The notes below the pieces were generated by a model, which saw nothing but the letters and a program-made list of their open reading frames with translations, did not search any database and was not told the origin of the DNA. A stretch of DNA of 19,220 nt, taken from positions 1 through 19,220 of the forward strand of contig PYST01000524.1 of the NCBI GenBank assembly GCA_003049485.1, read 5' to 3'. Numbering within the stretch: the first letter of the stretch is position 1; the number at the start of each line of letters is the position of its first letter. This DNA is from Ophioceras dolichostomum. Taxonomy: Eukaryota; Ascomycota; Sordariomycetes; Magnaporthales; Ophioceraceae. A program made the translations under genes and the position numbers. Shown here piece after piece: positions 1 through 8,571 of this stretch.

Positions 1-34
1 TTTCCTAATCAACCGTTTTTCCTAATCAGCCGTC
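1..34 (+). repeat. 17-bp tandem repeat at the left transposon end
   Basis: Positions 1-17 and 18-34 match at 15 of 17 bases around the core CCTAATCA-CCGT. The second unit runs into the 63-bp hairpin repeat. The right end of the element has only one copy of this core (from 2789). Such short subterminal iterations can be transposase-binding sites, but that is inference. The array may extend left of the window. Confidence 0.6.
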
Positions 35-83
35 CCCAGGCCCTGTTGGGGGCCTGGGATTTTGATCGAAAATAGATCCCCAG
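21..83 (+). repeat. Left copy of 63-bp transposon-end repeat with hairpin
   Basis: Aligned without gaps to 2789-2851, 55 of 63 bases match. It contains a perfect 9-bp inverted repeat (35-43 with 50-58, loop 44-49). Seven of the eight differences from the right copy fall in the hairpin region: five in the loop and its edge, and two that change both partners of the same base pair. The flanking non-palindromic parts (CCTAATCAGCCGT before; GATTTTGATCG and AATAGATCCCCAG after) show that the two copies are in direct orientation. Confidence 0.85.
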
Positions 84-266
84 AAGTACGTGTTTTCCAC
101 TAAGTCAATAAGCAATCGCCCCGCACCCGCGTTCCCGTCAGGGGTTACGCGTGCCTCCACGTTGGTCAACACCAGCAACCCTTCATCACCCACCACGGTC
201 ACTACCTTTTTTTCTCTATCATTTTGCACCCGAATCTGCTCGTTTTTGCGATAAATCACCTTGAAA

Positions 267-2615
267 ATGGCCGACAATTCAATCAATTCAGTTTCCCGGC
301 GATGGATTGGTGCTTTGTGCGATCCAGAAGTGCGCATCTCGGCCGCGCTCAGCGAACTTGCTCAACCTCCCCCGACGGGAAAAAAGCGGCACAACGTCAG
401 CGAAATTGCGCTCCGGTGGGATATTCCCAGGCGCACGCTTTGCGGCAGAGCCTCCGGCCGCAAGTCTCGAACGGAGAACGGTGGGAATCGCTCGATCTTC
501 CCTCCAGAAAGCGAACTGGCCCTTCTCTCCTGGTGCAACTTCCGGCTGAGGTGCGGTGCCTCCCTGACGCCTCTCGACCTCCAGCGCGCAGCTATCACGA
601 ACCTCCGCCTTACCGGTAACAAAGATCGCAACGGAAAGCTGCGAGACCGCGTTACCAAACGCTGGGCCACCGAGTTCATAGCTCGTTACGCACCGCTTTT
701 CAAGAAAGTCCGCTCCAAGACGAGGTCTACACTGCGGAAGCTGGCCCACGATAAAGATGACTTCAAGGACTGGTTCAGAGGGCTCAAACAAGTGCTAAGG
801 AACAACGGAACCCCGGTCCGTTGGGATGACGTGTGGAATTTCGACGAGTCTGGCTTCCGGGTTGGGTGCTACGGAGGATCATGGCAGTGGACTTATGCAG
901 ATTTGCCTCAGTTGTTCGAGGCTGACCCTAACGTACGGGAGTCTGTTACGGTGATAGAGGCCTGTTCAGCCGCGGGAGAAACGATCCCTCCCTTCGTAAT
1001 CCTCAAAGGCGTCTCGATCTTAGAGAAATACGTGGCTAATAACCTCGACTCTAATGCGGTACTAGCTACCTCCGAGAACGGCTGGACCGACGACCAGATT
1101 GCTCAGGAGTGGCTAGACCACTTCCTAGCCCGCGCACCACCCTCGACTCCTACCGCAACCCGCGTTCTCCTCGTCGATAACCACGGCAGTCACTTGACCG
1201 AGGAGTTTGCCCTGAAGGCGATACAGGCTGGGGTTGTAATATACCCTTTACCTCCGCATTCCACGCACAAGCTGCAGCCTCTCGACGTGGGCGTTTTCCG
1301 GGCCTTCAAGCACTGGCATCAAGATCACTTGCGGAGGGAGATTTCTGACGGGAATTTCCTCTATAATAAAGTCGATTTTCTGGCCGGCCTGGAAGTAATG
1401 CGCGCGCGCACCTTCAAGAGAGAAACAGTCCTTTCCGCGTGGAAAAAAAGCGGCATCAGGCCCTGGAACCCCTCGTTGGTGATCGACGCTCTCGAAGACC
1501 CAGTCACTTCGGCCACGTGCGAGGCCGGCGTTACCGACCGGCCCGGCTTTGTTGAACCCTGGACCCCCTCCGCATCGATCGCACTATCTACCCCGGAAAG
1601 GTCTTTACCGCCGTCTAGCCCTCCAGCCGAGGCCGGGTCGGTACCGATACGCTCCTCTCCGTCTCCTGCATCCGACCCGAGTACTCCGGTCCTATCGTCT
1701 CCACCGATTTCCCGGCAGGAATCGGTGCCGCGCACCCCTCCCCTTGACTACCGATCCCTAAAAAGGCAACGGTCGGACCTAAAAGAACGCCGGCGGTCGC
1801 GGCAGCCGGGAATCCAGTCGTCTCTGTATACGAGGATGCTGGAAGACAAGCTTGATAAGGCAACTGAGGCTCTGACAGAGTCTTTGTTGATCGTCCACAA
1901 CGATAACCTCAAAGCGGCTCAACGAGCATTAGATCGGAAGGCCCGGGACCTCCGCTGCCGCCGCGTGGCCAAGCACGGCCCGATCACGGCTGGAGACGTC
2001 CGGCTGCACGCGGCTAACGACGACCACGACCGCTCCGGTCGGAAGAGACTTGAAGCCTCGAAGCAACGCCAAAAGGTCTTCGATCGAGAGGCCAGGGCGT
2101 TGAGGGTCTGGATACGAGAGACGCGTGCGGCTAGGCGCAAGCAATATAGGGCCCAGAGGCTTAGCATGAGGGAACGCGGGGTCCCTACCAATGAGATCAC
2201 GGCTGAGATGAAGCCCAAAGAGGCGTTGCTACGTGACACGCACGCGCTCTTCCAGGAGTACCGGACTGTACGGGAAACCCGTGCCGACCACTTCAGAGAG
2301 AGGCAGGCCGAGGAGTTGGCTACCAGGGCAGAAGAGTTACTTTCCAGAGGTCAAAGCGGTAAAGCGACGATTCCGTACGACTGGCAGCCTCTCCCAGTCC
2401 CTCTCCCACCAACTCCGTGGCGATACGATCGGGATATGGTAGAAGAGGTCATCAAAGCTTACATCAGTGGTACTGGGGGTGTTCCTGACGGTATGACAGT
2501 GGCTGGAGACTCAGAAAACGACTCTATCTACGCTCCAAAGAGCCCTGAAGCCTTAGAAATTGTATCCGGTAGCGAGAGCGCATCAGAGGTGGAGGATCCC
2601 GTAGATCTGGAATAG
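267..2615 (+). CDS. Transposase, pogo/Fot1-type DDE superfamily endonuclease (782 aa)
   Basis: This enzyme would bind the element ends and catalyse cut-and-paste transposition. The N-terminal part (about residues 40-130) looks like the paired HTH_psq/CENP-B-type DNA-binding region of the family. The catalytic core shows NFDESG with D193, LLVDNHGSH with D304 and LQPLDVGVF with D340, giving a DD35D spacing; the PPHSTHKLQPLDVG stretch is typical of fungal Fot1/pogo transposases. After about residue 410 comes a long Pro/Ser-rich then Arg/Lys-rich, probably coiled-coil extension ending in an acidic tail (residues ~750-782), making it longer than the roughly 540 aa of Fot1. ATG at 267 is chosen; the open frame runs six bases further upstream to a TTG. 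No introns, stops or frameshifts are visible, so the copy may be functional. Confidence 0.92.
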   Translation: MADNSINSVSRRWIGALCDPEVRISAALSELAQPPPTGKKRHNVSEIALRWDIPRRTLCGRASGRKSRTENGGNRSIFPPESELALLSWCNFRLRCGASLTPLDLQRAAITNLRLTGNKDRNGKLRDRVTKRWATEFIARYAPLFKKVRSKTRSTLRKLAHDKDDFKDWFRGLKQVLRNNGTPVRWDDVWNFDESGFRVGCYGGSWQWTYADLPQLFEADPNVRESVTVIEACSAAGETIPPFVILKGVSILEKYVANNLDSNAVLATSENGWTDDQIAQEWLDHFLARAPPSTPTATRVLLVDNHGSHLTEEFALKAIQAGVVIYPLPPHSTHKLQPLDVGVFRAFKHWHQDHLRREISDGNFLYNKVDFLAGLEVMRARTFKRETVLSAWKKSGIRPWNPSLVIDALEDPVTSATCEAGVTDRPGFVEPWTPSASIALSTPERSLPPSSPPAEAGSVPIRSSPSPASDPSTPVLSSPPISRQESVPRTPPLDYRSLKRQRSDLKERRRSRQPGIQSSLYTRMLEDKLDKATEALTESLLIVHNDNLKAAQRALDRKARDLRCRRVAKHGPITAGDVRLHAANDDHDRSGRKRLEASKQRQKVFDREARALRVWIRETRAARRKQYRAQRLSMRERGVPTNEITAEMKPKEALLRDTHALFQEYRTVRETRADHFRERQAEELATRAEELLSRGQSGKATIPYDWQPLPVPLPPTPWRYDRDMVEEVIKAYISGTGGVPDGMTVAGDSENDSIYAPKSPEALEIVSGSESASEVEDPVDLE

Positions 2616-2788
2616 CCTCAATAGAGTTGTTGGAAGTTGGTGGGCTAGGCCCCTTGCCCACAGATTTTTGTTGACATAATTGAATTAACGGGGACCTCTC
2701 ATGCGGCAATCTGAAAAAATGCACAATTCCGTAGTGACAACGATTTTGGTGTAAAATGCTAGTAAAATTAAGTCACGGGTGAATTTGG

Positions 2789-2851
2789 CCTAATCAGCCG
2801 TCCCCAGGTCCCTACCGGGACCTGGGATTTTGATCGGAAATAGATCCCCAG
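2789..2851 (+). repeat. Right copy of 63-bp transposon-end repeat with hairpin
   Basis: Direct copy of 21-83 (55 of 63 identical). Its hairpin is a perfect 10-bp stem (2803-2812 with 2817-2826) around a TACC loop. At the pair equivalent to 41/52 of the left copy, C-G is replaced by T-A (2809/2820), so the stem is kept. Weak similarity continues a few bases beyond 2851 (GTA-G pattern), suggesting the repeat once extended further. Confidence 0.85.
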
Positions 2852-2915
2852 TTGTATGCAGAGNTACCGGGACCTGGGATTTTGATCGGAAATAGATCCC
2901 CAGTTGTATGCAGAG
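2813..2915 (+). repeat. Exact 51-bp duplication flanking a single N (assembly join)
   Basis: Bases 2813-2863 are repeated without change at 2865-2915, separated only by the ambiguous base at 2864. The duplicated segment is the right half of the transposon-end hairpin repeat plus 12 bases downstream. An exact duplicate on both sides of a lone N is what results when two contigs with overlapping ends are placed next to each other without merging, so this is probably not biological. Confidence 0.8.
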
Positions 2916-3205
2916 AACGCATTGATGGAAAGTCCAAATCCAGTTATGCCCCGGACGATCCCGTTAAACAACGACGTCACAGCAGCATCAGAGCTCCCAG
3001 GCGAATTGTCGCGTGCAGATGCTCCGCACTTAGCCCATAGGATCATTCACGCGAAGCTCACCGCATGCACCTACAACGTACCTACCTCCTTACTACATCC
3101 CTCTCGCACTTTTACTGCCCAACTCCGCTATTCCCGAGACATCACGACATCCCACACCCCATAACATCAAATAAACCACATCGCCGGAACCCCCCAGATT
3201 CTATC

Positions 3206-3739
3206 ATGGCTGAGACGTTCACCCACGAAGGTCCCCTCCTCGCACTCCCCCCGTCCGCCTCGCCCGGCCTGCAATTCCTCAAGCACCTGCTCCCCGTCCT
3301 CGACTCGCTCAACCCAGACGGTGAGGCGCTCGCCTTGAGCGCGGTCCTCGCCCCCGGCGCGACCTTCACGATCAACAACGACCCGCCCGCCACGGCCGAG
3401 CAGGTGCTCGCGCAGCTCCTTCTGCGGTCCCAGAAGCTGTCCCACTTCGGGCACGAGGTGCACCGCGTTTGGGACGTCGGCAAGGGAGGACCGGCCGGCT
3501 TCGGCGGCCGCACCGTCATGTACGAGAGCACGAGCACGACCGTGTTCCGAGACGACCCGGCGGGCCGCAAGGTGACGGTGCAAGAGTTCGGCATCGTTGA
3601 GCTTGTGCCTGTGGCCGAGGGCGAAGGTGGCTTCGCGGGGCTTAAGGCCGTCGATCTTAAGGCCTTTATGGACCCAGCTCCGGTACGAGCGCACGCAGTC
3701 GCGCTATTCGGAGGTGGAAGTGGGCAGGCTCAGTCGTGA
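3206..3739 (+). CDS. NTF2/SnoaL-like small protein (177 aa), function unknown
   Basis: A single-exon gene of high GC with codon use like its neighbours. The length and layout suggest a cone-shaped NTF2-like fold: a helical N-terminal part (about residues 15-50, FLKHLLPVLDSLNPDGEALA), then FTINNDPP and a helix with AEQVLAQLLLR, followed by β-strand-like segments (GRTVMYESTSTTVFRD, KVTVQEFGIVELVPV). Such proteins range from enzymes to polyketide cyclases and scaffolds; no catalytic residues can be named here. ATG at 3206 is preferred over an in-frame ATG at 3065 because the intervening peptide is non-hydrophobic, low-complexity and UTR-like. No signal peptide. It lies just downstream of the transposon and converges with the regulator at 4415-7407. 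The fold is an inference from pattern only. Confidence 0.7.
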   Translation: MAETFTHEGPLLALPPSASPGLQFLKHLLPVLDSLNPDGEALALSAVLAPGATFTINNDPPATAEQVLAQLLLRSQKLSHFGHEVHRVWDVGKGGPAGFGGRTVMYESTSTTVFRDDPAGRKVTVQEFGIVELVPVAEGEGGFAGLKAVDLKAFMDPAPVRAHAVALFGGGSGQAQS

Positions 3740-4414
3740 TGAGACAAGCCGGGGAGAATTAAGTAAGCAACTATGTACAATATCTTGCTGCTCACCAACT
3801 CATTGACTCAACTGGAAATATGACGGCCCACACTCGTACAGCTTGCACATGTCCATCCCACAGGCTTTCCATTGCGCCTCATTCGGCGCGAACGCGCGCG
3901 TATCATCAGCGAAGGCTCTGGGGGAGGGGGACGAGAGACAGATAGGCCCGGAAGAGCTGATCAGACGGAAGCCAGATGCTCGGGGCAAAGAAAGAGACCA
4001 CCAGACGAAGGAAAAGAATCGGACAGAAAACAATGGCCAACCCCGACGCCGACAGATGCAAACCCTGCTTACCATAAAAGACAAAATCCAATCAACAAAT
4101 AGCCACCAAATCCGTCAATGGCCTCAATTTCACACCACACGACCTGGGGGCACGTTCCCCTGGAATATAAGACCTCGAATCACGTGAAACGAAATGCCTC
4201 GTCTCCCCTGTTTGACCAGGAACTCTAGGAATGAATGTACGGCGCTGCCAGCAGGAGAGGCCAAGAAGGCCGTGCGTGCATGAGGACGGAGGAAACCGTC
4301 AATACAGCTGTCGCAGCGTCGAACCGCGAGTGCCGCTGCAGTGCAGCGCGGTGCGCCGCAAGGGCAAGCAACGGATGGCGCGAACGGGCGATCCCATGGC
4401 TGGGGAGGCGGGGA
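3740..4414. other. Convergent intergenic region, no gene recognised
   Basis: This 675-bp stretch between two convergent genes should hold both 3' untranslated regions. It contains a purine-rich section (about 3920-4030). Frames here (for example 3843-4187 +, 3800-4084 -) have no recognisable motifs and look like chance openings. No tRNA or repeat was seen. Confidence 0.6.
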
Positions 4415-7407
4415 CTAGATGTTCCCCGTCATGAAGCCGCCGTTCTGGGCGAAGCGCATCTGGCACTCGCGTAGGTCAGCCCAGCTGCGAAGCTCCTCTT
4501 CCTCGTCCATAGGCGTCATGACCCCGGAGCCACTGCTGCCACCACCACCACCACCACCTCCTCCCCCCCCTTCTCCTCCCCCTTCTCCTCCTCCTCCATC
4601 TCTAGAGTCGATTGAGTCGGCAGTGGTCGCAGAAGCAGGGACAGCGGTTGTGCCGCCACCAACGATATTAGCCGGGCCCGGACCAGTCTTCTCGAGCCGC
4701 ATCAGAATGTCGAGGAAATGCGTCAAGACCTCCTCTGACTTGAGCGCCACCGGGCCCTTGCGCTCCGGCAGGTCGTTGAGCAGTGTCGATGCGACCTGAC
4801 GGATCTTGTTGATGAGCGAGCTGCCGTTAGGCTCCATATTGCGCTGAGGTATCGAGGCAAGCACGGTGAGCAGGTGTTGCACGATGAGTTCACGCTCTGC
4901 CGCCCACGGGTCTAATTTGGGGTCAGCTCTCCCCACTCGTGCTACTGCTATCCCACCCTCTCCATCTCCCGCTACGGGCTCCTCCCCCGTTTCCGCTCCC
5001 ACATTCGTTGCGGGGGTGGCATTGGATGATGGGGCTTCGGCCTTAGCATCACTGGACGAAGGGACCAAGCCTAGGCCCAGTCGAGCGCGGTGAGCATCGC
5101 GCAAGTTGAAACAGCGCTCGACGTAATACGATCGTGTGGCAAGCTGGGAGCCGTATATGTTGGCCTTCTGGATCTCGAACTGCAGCAGTCGGCGCCGCTC
5201 CGGCTGGTTCTCGATCACTCGGCGAAGGTCGTTGGCTGGTTGAGAGTCCGGGTAAGCTGGGGGAACGTAGTGGTAGCCCGGCACGTCGGCGAAGTCTTCG
5301 GTGGGAGGACATGATGAGTACGCGGCCAGACTTGGATTGCCGTTTGTCCCATTCGCATTCGCCCCGTTTGCGCCATTGGGGTTGGTGGCGCCGTTGGCGC
5401 CGTCGGTTGCCCTGGTCTGTGGAGGGTCAATGTTCAGTCGCAGTTCCTCCGGCATGTCATCCGTGACATGCTTGACAGCTTGCAGGCAATTAGCGAGCAT
5501 GTCTCGCTGGTCATCCCACGACAGGCTGTTGATGCCGTAGGACAGCTCCACGCTGACGATGGGGTTCATGGTCATGTAGATCTTGATCCCCTGATTGAAG
5601 CCCGTGAGTAGCGACACGGTGCCGGCGGGCTGGGGCAGGATCTCGGTCGGTGTGATGTACAGGTCGTCAACCTCGACGGGGAGGTCGGGATAGGGATCGG
5701 CAGGGGTTGGCGGGGGCAGCGCAAGCTCGTTGTGAGAGGCGCCGAGCTGGATCATCGACCTGACGCCAACGAGCATGACCCAGAAGATACGCTTGCCGAC
5801 CTCATCGGTGACGTGGTTCACCGGCCGAAGCGGCGGGCTGTACTCCTCGGCCCCCACGTGGGGAGCACCCATGCTGGCTTGCTCTTGCTCCTGTTCCTGC
5901 TGGTGTCGCCGCGAGCGATGGTAGCCCATCTCGCGCGTGAAGGAGAGACACTCGGCCATGAAGCGGCGGCACAGCCTCCATTGCATGGTGTAGCCAGCCG
6001 CCAGGCCAAGGAAGTAGCTCGTCGCCGCGTCGTGGACCGTCATGCGCTCCTTAGCTGGGAAGATGGAACCTCTAGCCTGCAGTGCGACCACGCGACACCG
6101 CTCTATCAATGTTATGGCCCGAGGGAACAGATTGGCGTTGTGCCGCGCCTTGAGGTGCAGCCGCGCCGCCCGCGGAAAAGACGCCACCAGACAGCCGATC
6201 ATGCTCGCCAGCAGAGCCAGGAACTCTGGGTCCGTCTTGTCCTCGCGGGCCGCGAACGCCCGGCGGAAGGTCGGCTCATGCGGGAACGGTATCAGCGGAT
6301 GGATGTAGGTATAGAAATCATCGATGAGCAGTGCCAGAGTAGGCCACGGCGCGATCGCTTCCGCATCCAACTGCTGTTCCTGATGCTGGTGTCGCGAGGA
6401 GGACGCCAGAGAAAGCGCCGCGGCGCCGTTAGCGGCGATCGACACAAGAGCCTCGGCCGCGCTGCTACCAGCGTTCGGAACGGCATCGGGGCTGGTGCCC
6501 TCCGCGTGAGCGACCTCATGTCCCTGTCCCTCCAGACGGGCTCGCTTGGCCTTCGCCGCCTCGGCGTGCTTGTTTGGAGGGCCGCGCCGCTTCATCTCCC
6601 GCGCCCAGGTGCACTCAACTCCCAGCGCCTTACATGGATTACATGGTGGGCCGAACTCATCGCACTAGGCAGTGAAGGAGAGAAGGGTAGCGAAAAGGTT
6701 AGCAAGTGGCATCTCGACAGATCTCAGGGAGCTTCTCTTACCTTGACCTTTCTCGCGCTACATATGTCGCAAGCGCGTCGCAAACGTGTTGCCTTGGCCA
6801 CCGGCGAGCTCGCTGTGGGATGCGGTGGGCCACCACCGGGTGGTACGGTGGGGGACGCCAGCGGGGAGTAGTGGTGCTGCTGCTGGAGCTGGGGCTGATG
6901 CTGGGGGTCGATGCCATGAGAGGATGGAGCAAGAGGAGGGTAGTGGTGCTGCTGGAGTTGGAGCTGATGTTGGTGCTGAACAGCGACGCCATCCGGAAGA
7001 GTCGGCGCGGGGGGTGGTCCGGAGGAAGCCGAAGCCGAGGCGGCGACGGCGGCGGCGGCGGCGGCAGAAGCTGCCTGGAGGGCCTGCAAGCTGTGCTGCG
7101 CCGAGGCGACAATCGAGGCGGCGACGGAGGTTGAAGTTGGCGAGGACAGGCCATTTGCGTCGTACTGGGGTTGGGGGGCAAGTGAGTGGATGTGCCTGCC
7201 GAGATGATGAGCATGGGTGGCAGCGTGTGGTGACGGGAGCTGGTGCGCGAGCTGCTGGTGCGGGGATACGGGGGAGGCTTGATGGGGGCCCTGATGGGGA
7301 CCCTGATGGGATGCCTGATGAGAGGCTTGATGAGAGGGAGAACCCGCGCCGCCTAGACCGCCGACGCCGACGTCATCACCCGGAGGCGGGGGGTAGCTTG
7401 ACGGCAT
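4415..7407 (-). CDS. Zn2Cys6 fungal transcription factor (971 aa, one intron)
   Basis: A nuclear DNA-binding regulator. Exon 1 (7407-6742) encodes 222 aa and exon 2 (6664-4415) 749 aa; the intron 6741-6665 (77 nt, GTAAGA...CTAG) is phase 0. The join creates a complete binuclear zinc cluster with C213, C216, C223, C230, C233 and C240 (spacing 2-6-6-2-6), followed by a basic stretch (REMKRRGPPNKH, AKAKRAR) that continues DNA contact or nuclear import. The middle homology region (Fungal_trans type) starts near residue 328 with LLIDDFYTYIHPLIPFPHEPTF. Exon 1 is rich in Pro/His/Gln with internal repeats, and the C-terminal part has Asn/Gly-Ala and poly-Gly tracts, typical activation or linker segments. 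ATG at 7407 is chosen; the frame extends upstream to 7455 only through a GTG codon. It resembles uncharacterised C6 factors; no specific orthologue is claimed. It is divergent from the secreted-protein gene at 8572. Confidence 0.9.
4539..4598 (-). repeat. Trinucleotide/hexanucleotide tract encoding poly-Gly
   Basis: On the + strand this is a run of CCA, CCT and CCC triplets with TTCTCC units. In the regulator it encodes a Gly-rich tract with interspersed Glu near the C terminus. Such tracts vary in length between strains, and sequencing across the C-run is error-prone. Confidence 0.75.
6869..6985 (-). repeat. Imperfect duplication encoding a Gln/His-rich segment of the regulator
   Basis: Two adjacent copies of a roughly 55-60 bp unit encode QLQLQQHHYPPLAPSSHGID and then QPQLQQQHHYSPLASP. 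They lie in exon 1 shortly before the zinc cluster. The unit looks like a recent internal duplication in a low-complexity, probably disordered region. Confidence 0.6.
7278..7337 (-). repeat. Five 12-bp tandem units encoding SHQA/GPHQ repeats
   Basis: Five in-frame 12-bp units (7278-7289, 7290-7301, 7302-7313, 7314-7325, 7326-7337) share the core (C/T)TGATG on the + strand. On the minus strand they encode a four-residue repeat, SHQA SHQA SHQG PHQG PHQA, in the N-terminal part of the regulator. The unit is a multiple of three, so copy-number change would keep the frame. Confidence 0.8.
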
Positions 7408-8571
7408 TGCTCGGCGATCGGCGGCGACGCCCAGGTACAACCTAACTAGGTACACCTAGGAGAGTGGTTCTCGGTCGTTATCGATTTCCGTATCAGCGAT
7501 AGTCCCGCGCATCGTCATCATCATCATCAATGCGCAAAAAAGAGCTGCCAACAGGCGACTTTCTGGTTCTTGCCCGGGTGAAGTGCGGATGATTTTTCAC
7601 TCGAGCTCCCCGACTGGGGCATTTGCGAGGTGGCGCTCCCGACTTGAAGGCGGGGGTTCCCACCTGATGTGGGTCGGTCCCCGCCAGCGCACGTGATTTG
7701 TTGCCAAGCTGTGCCCGATGGCCGGATTCATGGACATCACCGTCGCCGATCCCTACTACTCTCCTGTTTGGTCGTGGCCTTCTTTTCCCCATCTTTATGA
7801 GCATTACATTCCGGCGTATCGAGAACTAATCGCCTTCGACAGTAGCAACCCACGCAATCTTATTCGATTCATATGTCCCCACCAGTCCAGTGATGATGCA
7901 GTTCACGATTTGTTTTGAGTCCTGTTTGAGGCTGGAGCTGCCACACGCCAAGCCCTGCAGACATGACCGAGCTTGTTCGCAAGACCTCGAAGAAAACATG
8001 TTCTGTCAGGTCGGATCCCAAGATCCCAGGCCTCTGGTAAACCCAGGCCAACCCAGACCAGCCCTGGGAAAGCTTCTCCCATCGAGCATTCCTGCCTTTT
8101 CCGATCGACGGGTGCTCCCGCGCACCCTTTCTTGGTCCCTCTCCTACCCCAAACCATGCCCGAACTCCCCTGTCAAACTTCCCCGGCATCCAGGTTCTGG
8201 ATCTTGGTTGAATCTCAGGAGCGACCAGGCTGACCCTCCAGTGTGGTGTCTTGGCCTTATTCTATCACTAGCCTGCCTTACTTCTACCCGGCTTGAGGCC
8301 TGTTCGCCCGCTGACCGTTTTGGGATGCATTGACGGGCGAAGCTGGGAAAGAGCGAGACGAGGTGGGAAAGTCGCCGGACTTCCAATGCTTATGATATCG
8401 AACCCCACGCCGACGAGTGTCGGTGGACGTTTGTCCTCGGGTTCTTCTCCTTTAGTGTCGTCTCTCAACGTTGCCTATCTGCTCTTGCCGTTGATCGGTT
8501 TCTGTCACCGCTTCTCATCTTCTGCCCGGGTCGTTGACCGGCTCCCTTCTCTTCTTGCCTTGCTGGTCAAG
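7408..8571. promoter_or_regulatory. Divergent intergenic region between the regulator and the secreted-protein gene
   Basis: This 1.16-kb region holds both promoters. Visible elements are an ATC/TCA microsatellite near 7510-7532, the CCTAGGTA-like motif near 7447-7460 just upstream of the regulator start, and a cluster of CCCAG/CTGGG words at about 8020-8070. No clear TATA box or palindromic CGG-CCG site could be assigned. Small frames (for example 7718-7918 +) lack any recognisable feature. Confidence 0.45.

Larger units (their letters stand above)
1..2915 (+). mobile_element. pogo/Fot1-like (Tc1/mariner superfamily) DNA transposon, left end possibly outside the window
   Basis: A single long transposase frame (267-2615) is bracketed by two copies of a 63-bp sequence at 21-83 and 2789-2851. 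The copies lie in the same orientation, which is unusual because this superfamily normally has terminal inverted repeats; I could find no convincing inverted repeat. The left side also carries a 17-bp tandem repeat (1-17 and 18-34, 15 of 17 identical) that may continue beyond the window. The right side is duplicated around an N at 2864. No target-site duplication can be assigned because the left flank is missing. The open frame argues for a young copy that has escaped repeat-induced point mutation. Exact element borders are uncertain. Confidence 0.85.

Noticed and set aside
2789..2915. A three-copy tandem array of the transposon end
   Set aside because: The extra partial copy is an exact duplicate separated by a lone N, which is better explained as an assembly join.
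3843..4187. A 114-codon + strand frame between the NTF2-like gene and the regulator
   Set aside because: Composition is rich in charged residues from a purine-rich DNA stretch, with no domain or hydrophobic core, and it lies in the expected 3' regions of two convergent genes.
5732..6871. A 379-codon open frame on the + strand
   Set aside because: It is antisense to the transcription factor exon and intron, its translation is Arg/Gly-rich with no domain, and it crosses a well-supported splice site of the opposite gene. High GC explains the absence of stops.
8020..8070. Another copy of the transposon-end hairpin, suggested by clustered CCCAGG/CCTGGG words
   Set aside because: Only the short words match; the flanking sequence of the 63-bp repeat is absent and no perfect stem of comparable length is present.
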